From Alisma plantago-aquatica (lineage: Eukaryota; Streptophyta; Magnoliopsida; Alismatales; Alismataceae): a stretch of 64,000 bases of DNA. The stretch's first letter is position 1; the number at the start of each line of letters is the position of its first letter. Positions 25,386 through 36,700 of this stretch are shown here, piece after piece. The notes under the pieces are model-generated. The model searched no databases. It was given only the letters and a program-made list of their open reading frames with translations, and had not been told where the DNA came from. Where the stretch lies: contig OY856413.1 of NCBI GenBank assembly GCA_963693085.1, positions 537,372,879 to 537,436,878 on the forward strand, given 5' to 3'. The translations under genes were made by a program, and so were the position numbers.

Positions 25386-27432
25386 TATGTGTGAGACCCG
25401 GTAGGCTCCAAATTATGTTGGCAGTGATATCTAAAATCATATTATGATTTCACAAGCAATGATTGGTATATAGAAAGACTTCATTACCACCCAAGTAATT
25501 AGAGAAGTTGGAGAACAGCTTAACCTATCATTCAGGACTGGTGTTACAGTGATATCATAGTTCCTTTGTCACTGATATTCAGATTGAACTCGAGTCATGG
25601 AATTGTTATCCTCTTCAACATTCAATCCATGTTCCTTGAACTAGAGCAGACTGTCTGAGATATATGTAACCTCAATATCACATATTGACTCACATCAACA
25701 TGTCCACACATTTCCCAATCTCACTTATCAAGTGGTTGGAATATCAAACTCCCGTAGGAAGTATAAATTCCATTTACATCACTCGCAGTCATCCCCATGT
25801 GTCACAGTGCACCCAAGCACCATCTTTATGGCAATCCTTATTCAGGACCACAGTGGATGATGTCAAAGTACACTAAATGACATGTGATAAGTATAGTGAC
25901 TTCATGTCTAAGAACCACAGTCTGGTAGCTCGTAGGGTGTCCTGGGTCGGTTCAAACCCCCTGCTAACCTTGCGACATTCACCTTGAAGCTTCGTCAAGT
26001 TGTTGATGCACTAATTGATTGTGTGGTTAGCTTGTGTCATGGTTGTTGAAGTTTCCTCGAGTTGCTACTGATCTGGGCTCAGTCCCAAATCATGGACGAC
26101 TATTTCTAGCCTGGTGTCTGAGGTGTCGTCATTGACACAATACAGTGGTTGCACACAAGCAGAGCATCAGGTGCTCGAGGTTTTCCTCCTATGGGGCAAT
26201 AGGATCTTCGAGGATCTGGTGATTGGTTTACTGCCTTCTCCAAGCACACAAGGGTTTGATTGCTCTGGTTCTGGGTATAGAGGTTGATGATGATGTGTGT
26301 CTGCTCTTGTTTCTTTTCTTCATAATTTGTGGGTGTGGTAAATGCTAGTGGAGGAAGATCGTAGAATGGATCCAACTTCTGAGTTCTCTTCTTTGCTCGG
26401 TTCAGTTCTTGATGATCCCTGTTCTGGTTGGACGTGCCCTTTGCTGGTTGCCGCCGTTTTGGGTTTCGTACCAAGTCCTGGATTTAGACGGAGAGAACAC
26501 TTGCAGGTGTTTGAAGAAATGATTTCCAGTGGAAAGATGAAGGTTAGAAGCATGTGGCAGATGTTTCTACCTTTGGGAAGAAGATACGAAGTGGCAGGTT
26601 GTTTCTTCTTTTGGTTTATCCTAGTTTTTCCTTGCTGGGTTTGTGTTTGGAGGAAGGTCTGGTGATGACTTTGTTCTTTAGATTGGCAGTTGAGAGTTGG
26701 GTCTATAGGCGTGTTTGTGGGTGCTATTATTGAGCCTATGTGATTCTTCTTCTCCTCTTCTTCTTTGTGTTCTTTGTTAGATCCTCCTTTCTCCCGACTT
26801 TATCCAGCATGGAGTTTTCTTTTATGTTTTGATCCTTTTGTCCCCCTGCATGGGGATTTAAAGGATCTATCTATTTCCCCAAGGGGCACTTATGTACCCA
26901 ATGTTTTGGTTATCTAGTAACACATTTTTTTGTCGACCAAAAAAAAAGAACCACAATCACCACCATCATTATGAGATGTGACTCTAATTACCAATCATGG
27001 TATCCATGTGTCACTCTCAAGGTGGGTCTGTCTGATACACTATTCTCTAACAAGTATCTATGTATTTGGTTTGATATCTTCATATCATAGATAATGAGAT
27101 TCTTCTATCAACCAACATACATTCTAATCTTATGTGTTATTGATGTCTATGGATATTTCAACAATAACAACCGATGAGGGACAAAATAAGAATACATACT
27201 CTTAACATACATATGATCTCACTATTTAGGTCATCAACCAGAAGACATATGTCATTGAGTATATTGTTCTATAGACATCTATTAGTTTTGTGGTCATCTC
27301 ACAATATAAAACACAAACATATAGAGTGGAAACTTGCCTTTATTGATATGATCAATGTAGTATTACAAATCATTTACATAATATCCCATTACAATCATCA
27401 AATGATAGTCTCTATGGGCATACATACCAAAA
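25386..27432 (-). mobile_element. Ty1/copia 3' LTR, long form, truncated and interrupted
   Basis: Minus strand starts at 27432 (TTTTTTGGTATGTATGCCC, terminal TG mutated) after the PPT AAGTGTAAGTGAGAATT. It is colinear with 38864-39855 of the forward copia element, for example the ATGAC.TATGTCTTC block and the block around TGATATTGAG.TTACATATATCTC. It lacks the half equivalent to 39856-41026. A 1 kb retroposon interrupts it at 25920-26945. Confidence 0.82.
25920..26945 (+). mobile_element. Retroposon with Pol III-like head and A-tail (about 1 kb)
   Basis: It is flanked by a 10 bp duplication AAGAACCACA (25910-25919 and 26946-26955). The uninterrupted site exists in the forward copia LTR near 39320-39345, read on the minus strand, so the insertion is certain. 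It ends TTTTTTTGTCGACC plus a run of A. Its first 40 bases have TGGTAGCTCG (A-box-like) and GGTTCAAACCCC (a good B box), as in tRNA-derived SINEs; about 1 kb is long for a plant SINE. The body has several overlapping open frames up to 122 codons with no motif I recognise. It may be a SINE-headed composite or a LINE-mobilised transcript; L1-type machinery is inferred from the A tail and TSD. Confidence 0.75.
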
Positions 27433-27449
27433 AATTCTCACTTACACTT

Positions 27450-27990
27450 ATACCCAATCACTAATGAATCTCAGTCCAAGTGATCGAACATGTCCGTCAT
27501 GTTTCTGCTATGAAAGTGATTTTGTGAGTGGGTCAACCACATTGCTTTTTTGTAGGAAATCTGTAAATCTTCACATCTCCTCATTGTACAATCTCTCATA
27601 TGAGATGGAACTGCCATAGAATATGTTTGGAATGTTGGTGTGATCTTTGTTCTTTAGCCTATGCAATTTCTACGTTGTTGTCGCAAAACAACTCAATTAC
27701 ATCACTAGTGCTTGGAACCACTCCAAGTTCATAAATGAACTTCTTGATCCACACAACTTCCTTTGCAGCATTAGATGTGGCAATATATTCAACCTCTATT
27801 GTAGAATCCACAACTGTCTCTTGCTTGAAACTCTTCCAGCTCATAGCTCTATTGTTCAGGCAAAACACAAATCCAGATTGTGATCTAGTCATCTTTGTCA
27901 GTTTGGAAGCTAGCATCGGTGTAACCCTTTACAACGAGCTCTTCCTCACCACCGTATACCAAGAATTGATCCTTAGTCCTTCTCAAGTAC
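27450..27990 (-). pseudogene. Copia RNase H remnant
   Basis: C-terminal RNase H of copia pol, clearest at 27659-27916 (SQSGFVFCLNNRAMSWKSFK, EVEYIATSNAAKEVVWIKKF, then LFCDNN). It is one frame away from the reverse transcriptase upstream, so at least one indel separates them. The catalytic Glu of the EVEYIA segment is present. It would degrade the RNA strand during reverse transcription. The PPT and the 3' LTR follow at 27432. Confidence 0.85.
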
Positions 27991-28034
27991 TTTAGGATGT
28001 TCTTTACAGCTAGCCAGTGACATTCACCTAGATT

Positions 28035-29460
28035 TTACTGATACCGGCTTGTCATGCTCAAGGCATACGGCACATCAGGATGAGTACATAACATCGCGTA
28101 CATGATAGATCCAATTATTGATGCATATAGAATCTTACTCATGCATGCCCATTCATCACATGAACTAGGATATTGGGCTTTAGAGATCATAACCCCATGG
28201 GATATGGGCAAGTGACCTCTCTTAGATCCCTCCATGCTAAACCTCTTTAGCAGCTTGTCAATGTATGTGCTCTGGCTTAGGCCTAGAAGCCTTCTAGATC
28301 TATCTCTATAGATCTTGATTCCTAATATATAGGATGCTTTGCCTAAATCTTTCATAGAGAAGGTCTTCCTCAACCAAAATTTTATCGTCTGAAGATTAGG
28401 GATGTCATTTGCCATTAATAGTATGTCATCCACATACAATATGAGAAATACGATTGTGCTCCCACTAAGCCTTTTGTAAACACAAGGTTCATCTTCATTT
28501 TGACTAAAACCAAACTTTTTGAATACTTCATCAAAACATAGATTCCAGATCCGAGATGCTTGCTTCAATCCATAGGTTGACCTTTGTAGCTTACCGACTT
28601 TATTGGCTTCCTTCAAATTGATAAAGCCATCAAGTTGTGTCATGTACACATCCTCGAGTAAATTCCCATTAAGGAATGTTGTTTTAACATCCATTTGCCA
28701 AATCTCATAGTCATGATAATCTGCAATGGCAAGCATGATCCTGATGGAATTAACCATGGCAACTAGTGAGAAGGACTCATCATAATTAACACCTTGAATT
28801 TGACAGAATACTTTCGCAACCATTCTACCTTTGTAGGTTTAAACATTTCCATCCATGTCGGTCTTCTTCTTGAAGACCCACTTGCACCCTATGGATTTTA
28901 CCCCTTCTGGTGGATCCACCAAGGTCCATACCTTGTTTGTGTACATGGATTTCATCTTAGATCACATGGCTTCGAACCATTTCTCAGATTTTGGTCCCTT
29001 AGTAGCTTATAGATAGGAAGTTGGCTCATCCTCTATGCCCAATTCATCATTGTCTTGAGTCATGAGAAATCCAAATCTCACAGGCTCAAGTCATGTCCTA
29101 CTAGACCTATGAGGTTCCTATATTACATTTAGAATTTGAAATTCCACAACAGTTTGTGAGTCTTCATGTTCCTTATGTACCTCCTCGAGTTCTCTGCTTT
29201 CTTGTTGATCTTGAACTTCTTCAATCTCTACATTCCTCCCACTGATTCCTTTGGAAATAAATTCATTTTCAAGAAATACAACAGTCCTAGCAACAAACAC
29301 TTTGTTGTCAGTTGGTGTGTAGAAGTAGTATCCCTAAGTTTCCTTGGGATATCTAACAAAATTGCAATTTTCAAATTTAGGTCCAAGCTTTTCAAGAAAT
29401 TGTTTCGTAACATAAGCTTTACATCCCCAAATCTTTAACATAGACAATAATAATGAATTG
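28035..29460 (-). pseudogene. Copia integrase C-end and reverse transcriptase remnant
   Basis: In minus order: the end of integrase (LKIWGCKAY at about 29437, then a frame change and VFVARTVVFLENEF at 29300), a linker, and the reverse transcriptase from about 29040 to 28035. The stretch 28035-28823 is open for 262 codons and holds WQMDVKTTFLNG (first catalytic Asp region) and YVDDILLMAND, the copia YVDD active site. Upstream in the same frame there are stops near 28985, 28965 and 28840, two of them reachable from CGA or CAA. RT copies genomic RNA to cDNA. The same pol, worse preserved, lies forward at 36480-38600. The left part of pol is missing where a giant LTR begins near 29461. Confidence 0.9.
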
Positions 29461-31778
29461 CATGAATGATCAATATTGGACTACATTAACTAAGTAGGGT
29501 TGAGGCACGTACCTAACCTCAACCTATAGGTTATGGGGGAATTAATACATTCCTAGGCACCTACACACATTTTTATGGGGGAGAATAAGATGTTCTCCAT
29601 GGCAAATTAGCACATGCCCTACTATGGGTGGTTGTACATAAGTACCACTACTATAGATAAATAGTCAAATAAACCATCATACATAAGAAGTAGTAAATTG
29701 GCAAGATAAACAATCATATAATTGCAATATGGTAGTGGGGTTACAAGACCCATGAATTAAAACATCAATACTAATTTTGAGGCAAGTACATCAAAAGATT
29801 CATGAGTAGAGGAAACCGGGTTCAATAAAGTCTCATTAAGGAAAGTAAGGTTGGTTCACAAGTATCCCAACTAATGGGTTAGATATGCACATACATAAAG
29901 AGGGATTGCACATACCTCTCATACAATTTAAACTACCAACTTTTATCACTTAATTCAGTCTAAGACCAACTTCTCCTATTTCCAATGTATAACCATGTAT
30001 TAGGGTATGCTATAAGCATTAATGTAAAGAAAACCCCTATTTTTGAATTTTTGCACAAAACTTCGATTTAGACTATGAAAATATCACCATTGATCTAATT
30101 AGGTTCTTCTAATTAGGAAAACATATAATTTTGCATATTTTGGAGTTATGAAGGTTAAAGTGTATTTTTGGTGATTTTTAGGTATTTAATTAATTTTCCA
30201 AAAACTCTTTTTGACAAAACTCCAAACAAAACCTTAGAACTATTTTGGTTAGAAAGAACACGTTTTTAGGAGTTCAAAAAATATTTTCTTTTTATTTTTG
30301 GATAAGGGAATATATAGTTATGAATTTCTCAAAACTGACCAATAGGAAATTGCCACATCATCAAATCGATTGAGATAAGCAGAGAGAGAGAGAGAAAACA
30401 CCATTTGACCCAAGATCAGGGTTTGTAGTTTCAAAGGTAACCAAAGCAGATCTTCTAGAGAAGGTAAAATAGTAAGAAACCAAAACCCTAGAAGAACATG
30501 GTAAATAGAGATGGAGATCATCGATTTTAAACATAGAAGCATGAGTTTTAAGCATGTAACAAGAAATATATGAGAAGGGGATTACAAAACTCACCTCTAG
30601 GGAAGGTGGACAAGTCCAATAAGTAAGGTTCCTAAGTTTAGAGAGGCTGGTTTCTCCAACAAAGCTCCTATCTCGAGCAAGAAGCACCTTCTCCACTTTA
30701 GAGGTGAAAACCCCTAAGAAAAGAACATGAAGATGGGGTGTTTAAGGGCTATAGGAAGGGTTTCACCATGGAAGACAAGGGTTTTGAACTTGAGGAAGGT
30801 GTAAGGAATACTAAAAACATGAAAATAGGGAAGGAAAGAAGGATACTTACTAGTTTTGGTCGAAATCACCAAGGAGGAGCTTAAGAAATCCTAAATAGAG
30901 AAATTTGGAACCCTTCTTCACCAAGGTAGGCACCCTCTTTCACCTTGGGGTAGAAACTTCATGGCCAAACATAGAAGGAATGATGATCTAAGATAGATAA
31001 AAGAAATAAGAGAAAGTGTTTTCAAATTGGGAGTTGGGAAGGGGTAGATATGGCTATATAAAGAAAGATGTCAAGTATGAGGTGTCTATGAGACTTTCAA
31101 TGTGTCATGTATAAGGGTGTCCATGGACATGCAAGCCTTTGTGGTTAATGAATAAGTCAAGCATGAGGTGCCAAGTTACTTTCCATTTATCCAATGCTAA
31201 GGGTGCCCATGGACATGCAAGCCTTTATGAATAAGGAAGAAGTCAAGCATGAGGTGTCCATGGAGCTTTCCATGTGTCCTTAGCCTAGGGATTTCATGGC
31301 CATACAAGAGGACAACTCATAGTGGCTTCTTGAATATAAAATGTCAGTTTATGGACACTTATAGGCCATTCCAACCGACCTTTAATCAAAGAAATAACCC
31401 CATTGGTTGATACCTTCTAAAGATAAGCACATTTATAAAGAGGAAATCCCTAAAATGCCCTTGGAAAGAAACACCTTCAAACCAAGGCGCAACTAGGTGC
31501 CACATGGTTCAAAAACTCAATAATGGTAAGGGGATATCTAAATATTATAATGCATGTGAAAATTTACAAAGAAAACCTCTGAATTGGGTAAATTGCATAA
31601 AAGTCCAAAATGTGCATATAATTGCATAACTTGCACAAAAACATCCAAATTGGACCAAACTTGAAACTTAATATTGTCATGATTTCAAAACACCTCACAA
31701 GGTTAGAATAAGGTTTAGAGTACTTAATTATGGTATTTAAGCTTGTTCAATACATTAAGTAAGGTTTGGGGCCTTACA
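29461..31778 (-). mobile_element. Giant-LTR fragment, divergent subfamily (2.3 kb)
   Basis: Minus strand starts TGTAAGGCCCCAAACC at 31778 and follows the family layout (TTTGGTCCAATTTGGATG, then GCAATTTACCCAATTCAGAGG). A donor-like CTAGTAAGT is at 30845-30853. It stops near 29461 against copia integrase and lacks the tandem arrays and the 16 bp motif of the distal half. Open frames at 30318-30696 are LTR sequence. Confidence 0.7.
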
Positions 31779-32010
31779 CTTCTAACATGGATTTAGTTAC
31801 CATTGTTCCACTTAAGTAGTGATTTTACATTTTAGATCCTTAAATAAGATTTCACCAAGGTATTTGTGCATAAACCCTTCCATTGGTATAATTATTGAAC
31901 AAATGTTCACCAAACCACTATAAATTCCACAATTTAAGCATCAAGGCCAAAAAGGATAGAAATGATAGGAAAATATTGGGAAAGGGACAAAAAGAGAATA
32001 TGTCGAAGAT
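31779..32010. other. Unassigned 230 bp between two LTR fragments
   Basis: No match to either neighbour and no open frame or repeat. It may be filler or the original target of the adjacent insertions. Confidence 0.5.
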
Positions 32011-32397
32011 TCGATATGTTACATATAGGGTCACACACATAGGAACTCATATAGAAGAGGAGTTTTATCTTGAATGATAATTGAATTGATTGCTAAAGTG
32101 TTTAGGCATTTCAATTCACACAACAGATTTGCTGACTAGACTGGAAAATGATCGATTCAAGTGTTGAGACTGTTGTTTGGAGTGTCAGACTGATTGTATT
32201 GTACATTGGTTGGAATTCTACATGACCTAGGCTGCAAAACTGTCATCTAGCTTGTAAGAAATGGACGTTTGGCTTGGTGCGAGATGCCCGTCTCACTTGC
32301 ACCAAATGGCCGTTTGGTTTGGGGTGAGATGCACGTCTCACTTGCACCAAACTTCCATTTCGGGGGCATGTCAAGTTGAGTACTAATTGGATTGAAT

Positions 32398-32891
32398 TAG
32401 GGGTGAGATAATAATGGTCCAGACTGCAAAACTAGACCGGACTACTCAATTTGGTCTGGCCCGGTCCAATATGAGTTTAGTCTGGTCTGCAGTCCACAAA
32501 TTTTAGTGAATTCGGTCTTCGATCCGGTCCGAAACCGGTCCAACCATGGACCAGACCACAGATCGACTTTTATATAAAATACATGTATATTTGTAGGTAT
32601 ATTATGAAACAAGTACAAATAAAGTACATGTATAAGCATTAGTAATGTAAATGTTTGCTGTTAATGTTATATAATTATTAGAAGTGACTAAGATTATCAA
32701 CTTTTTAAAATTAAGAAAGTTGTAAAAATGTAAAAAAGGCTGATTACGGTCCGAATGGTCCGGTCCGGTCCTACCTTAGAGCGGCCCGATTCCGATCCAG
32801 TCCGGTCCTTCTTCCAAATGGTCCTGTCTATACAAAGTCGATCCTCGGTCCGATCCGGTCCGGTCTGTTTCTGGATCGATGCTCACCCCTA
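32398..32891. mobile_element. hAT-type MITE (494 bp)
   Basis: Terminal inverted repeats TAGGGGTGAG..CTCACCCCTA, flanked by an 8 bp duplication GATTGAAT (32390-32397 and 32892-32899). The empty site is in the 3' LTR near 40211-40226. The interior is rich in GGTCCGGTCC/GACCGGACC words that can pair. No transposase frame, so non-autonomous. Confidence 0.93.
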
Positions 32892-33084
32892 GATTGAATT
32901 GCCAACATATGTGCAGAACTGGAAGGTGCGAAACGGCTATTTCATTTAACGAAATGTCTGTTTGGTCACATGCAACTTGTAAAACTTCCAGAAAAGTTGC
33001 AAAAATTCAAGATCTACTTGTCCTTTCCACTCCCTCTTTAGTCCTGCATTGGCCAAGGACTGGGAAATTTAACCCTAACCCCTT

Positions 33085-33094
33085 CTATATATAG
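33085..33094 (+). promoter_or_regulatory. TATA box in copia 5' LTR
   Basis: CTATATATAG, preceded by AACCCTAACCCC; identical element at 40409-40418 in the 3' LTR. Transcription would start some 30 bases on. Confidence 0.65.
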
Positions 33095-33688
33095 AGTGGT
33101 ATTGGGGCTTCCCAGACAAAAACTACTACACAGACAATTGAGAATCAGTTGCACTGACAAGTGTTGTCCTCTCTGGTTGTGGTAGCCATGAGAGCCCAGG
33201 CAAGTCCTACCTGAATAGGGAAGGATAGCCATGGGAGAGAAACAATTGAGTATCATTATTGTGGGAGAGAATGTTGGTGACTAATACACAATGGGAGGGA
33301 CAACTCCTTCCTATCCATTTCTGCAAGATAACAAGAGTTCTAGTTGGTCCGTGTGGACTACTCTAGAGGTAGGAGTCTGGGATGCTACTCTGTGGAAAGA
33401 TCTGAGGAGCCGCTACAACAGTTGTCTGAGTTTGTATGCCTTTGGAGGAGTTGTCAGATGAGTCCAAGTGTGACTAGGAGCTACACAACCACCATACAAG
33501 ATAGAGTGGGCATTTACATCAACGAGGATTGTCAGTGGACTAGCTCTAGGACCAAGTATATCTTCATGAAACCATCCTTCCCATTGCATAGTTATTGACG
33601 TGATCTACTGGTTAATGGGAAATGTGTAAATATTTTTTTTGTTTCCACTGCCTACCTGATGTCGTATTGATGTCGTATTTCCCTACAG

Positions 33689-33704
33689 TGGTATCAAAGC
33701 CACC
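33689..33704 (+). other. Primer-binding site of forward copia
   Basis: TGGTATCAAAGCCACC directly after the LTR end, complementary to an initiator-Met tRNA 3' end. Confidence 0.88.
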
Positions 33705-36700
33705 ACAACTAATTATATTTTGGTATAATCGATATGATCGGATTTTTGGTTTTATCGTGTTTATTTATTGCATGCAATGTGAATATTTAAACTAGTTGAT
33801 GAGCACGTCCATCTAAATCATCACATAAGAACCCAAATGTGTGTGTATATATATATATGTATGTATATATACACACATATATATATATATGCAACTGATA
33901 CACGTCGCGATAAAATTGGTTTTGATGGTAGATGTAAAGCATGGTTATGGCCAAAACCCCTGATCTGTGTGTGCATGATTGTGGCTTTTATTCCTGTTGT
34001 TAATCGGTCTGCGTACCGAGCCTCTCTCCTCTTTCCACATGTAAATTAATGCTCTTCTTCCTATTTTCCCTCAAATGTAACTCGATGTTTTCCCCATATA
34101 CTATGTAATAAGAAATAGGATAGTTTTAATTTATGTTTCAACATGAGATGATGATCTACATAAAGGCAAAATGACCGACTTGTGAGATGACCCGATCAAT
34201 TGGAGGACCGAGGAGGCCAGATGATAGGAGGATGAATAGATCGACTGGTGGCCCAACCAACTGACTAGAGGTGTCGAGACACTGCTTGGACCTGAGAACC
34301 AGACGTCATTTTAGAAGAGCCCAACTAAGCAACTAGGAGGTGAGCAGACCGGTTCAAAAGTTGAACTGGTCAACCCATATTGGTTTGAGCACATATCTTC
34401 ACCAACAACAAGTTTCTTATGATGTGGACCATAGGTGGTAGTAATTCCTTGTGGCTCCAAGGAATTACATTAGTATGGCCATAACCATCATTTGTGTGTT
34501 TTATTTATTGCATGTTCTCATTTGTGGTTATAGCATGTATATGATGCGTACTATATATTTGGTGATTGGATAAATTATATGTATTTATACAAACAAACTC
34601 CCTCAACTTAAATATTAAGTCTAAGATTCCTTCCATTAGCAATGCATATGAAAAGCTTGATCTAACAAGTGTATATTTGCACAAAGCATAGTGCGTCGTC
34701 TATCTCATGGAAGTGTGATGGCAGATATGTAGATTTGCACTAAGCATGGTGTATATCTATCGTATTGCCTATTGGGTCAGGCTTAACTGGTGACTTGGAG
34801 AGACCAAGCACAGAGGCATGCAGATGATCATGGCAAAGAGTCATGCATATCATCTATCCAAGAGTTGCATGTGATGCAATTGGCATGATGGCCTACCTAA
34901 ATAGTCAAGTTGTGGACGATCGCCAAAATCCGACTCATGACTTGATGAAATATGGATCTTGGCCCACTAGAATATTATACGATGCAATATTCTGAATTGA
35001 TATTGAGGTCTATCCATTAAAATAAAACAGTGGGAGTGGTAGTTAATTAAATACCTAATTAATATTGTTAAATGATCAAATCAAACCAAATCAAAAATCT
35101 TTTGAAAAGTTGCAATATTTCTTTGTAGAATCAAATGTCAAACACAAAACACATTCCAATTGCAATCAAACCTTGAAAAGGACAAAATGGGATAAAGTTC
35201 CATGATTGGTTAAGGACTTTAAGAAATGCTCTCATCAATGAGCGAAATATCTATGTCCTTGATTGACCAATGCCAGAGGGACCCACTCCAAAAGTGCCTA
35301 AGGCTAAATGGATGTTTATTGGAAGCATGCCAATGAAGCCAAAGACATTTGAATACCTAATGCTCTATTGTATGAACTATGAGTTGCATGAAAAAACATG
35401 AATACATGGACATTCTCGAGATGGTAACACATCTTAAGAATCATGTAAAGAAAAGAAGGTATAATGTCTCCAAAGTGCTAATTGAGTGCAAACTGACAAA
35501 GGTAGGTCTAGTATAACCCCGTGTGCTCAATGTGATTGGACATGTAGAATGACTAGATTTTTCTCTCAGGTCAAGAGTTGACCATGAATATGATTATGTA
35601 AGCGTTTCATGAATCATATAGTCAGTTTATTACATGCTTGGCATGTTGATGCCAAAGCAAGGAAGAAGAAGGACAAATCTATGATGGTGATCAACGAAAG
35701 TGAGTCCTAGGGCAAAAGCAAGGCTAAGAAGTGTTCTGAGGAAAAGATGAAGCCCAAGTCTTCTGCACTCAATATATGGATAAGGATAAGTGAAAAAGGA
35801 ATTTGTCCTTTTAACTTAAAGGATAAAGAAAATAAAGTGCCACCATTGTCACTTGTTTGGACATTGGAAATGAATTATCCTCTTCCTAGAGGATCTCATG
35901 AAGAAGATAGAGATAGAGATCTCTACTTCAGGACTGAGAAGAAGTAAGCTAAGACTATATGGAGCAAGGTTTGCTGCCACTTTAGTTAAAGGTTTTCATT
36001 CATGTGCACATAATAGAATTAGTAAATTGCTATTATGTACATGGCAAACAACATATGTTTTGTATGATAAGAACATTATGATCTTTTTTGGAAATGCCCT
36101 ATGTCTCATAAACTATACTTGATAGTCCTAAAGACAAATGTGTATGACACTTAATTATATTGAATGACTTGATAACTCAAACATTGAATACATATAGCAC
36201 TGTCATCTAGAGCGCATAAATGATAAATGCATTTCTAGAATCCATATGATGGTTATCTAGACTCTTTTGGTTATTGAACTAATAGAGACATGCATGCCTT
36301 ATTTTTTGTGCAATATGACAAGAACATCTTCACTAGATGAGTGGGAGATTGACTATTACATTAGGACTAGTACATACTGATGTACATTGACCTTTTGGAT
36401 AATTGCTATAGGTAGTTACAAGTACCTAATATATTTACTGATATGATCAGTAGATGTTGAAATTTGTATTTAATGAAATACAAGTTTGGATCTCTTGAAG
36501 TGTTCGAGGAGATCATAAATGAAGTATGTAACTAACTTGGTAAAAGTATTAAGATACCTCGATATGATTGATGTTGAAATAATTTAAACCAAGAGTTTGA
36601 GGACCTTCTAGGAGATCATGATAGTGTATCATAATGAACTCCACTTGAAACATATTGATGTGTTAAAAATAAGGTATCACACCTTGTTAAGTCATGGTTA

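Larger units (their letters stand above)
32011..33687 (+). mobile_element. 5' LTR of forward copia element, 5'-truncated
   Basis: Matches 39846-41026 of the 3' LTR and ends TTTCCCTACA before the PBS. About 980 bases of the LTR start (equivalent to 38864-39845) are absent. It includes an approximately 50 bp tandem block with AAATGGCCGTTTGG/GTGAGATGCACGTCTCAC units (32260-32360; 3' copy at 40075-40190), a TATA box, a doubled GATGTCGTATT near the end, and the hAT MITE at 32398-32891, which the 3' LTR lacks. Confidence 0.88.

Noticed and set aside
25921..25990. tRNA gene
   Set aside because: A- and B-box words are present, but the sequence does not form a cloverleaf with acceptor-stem pairing; treated as a SINE-type head.
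26106..26665. Open frames of 107 and 122 codons on opposite strands
   Set aside because: They overlap within the 1 kb retroposon; no start context or recognisable motif, so I do not call a gene.
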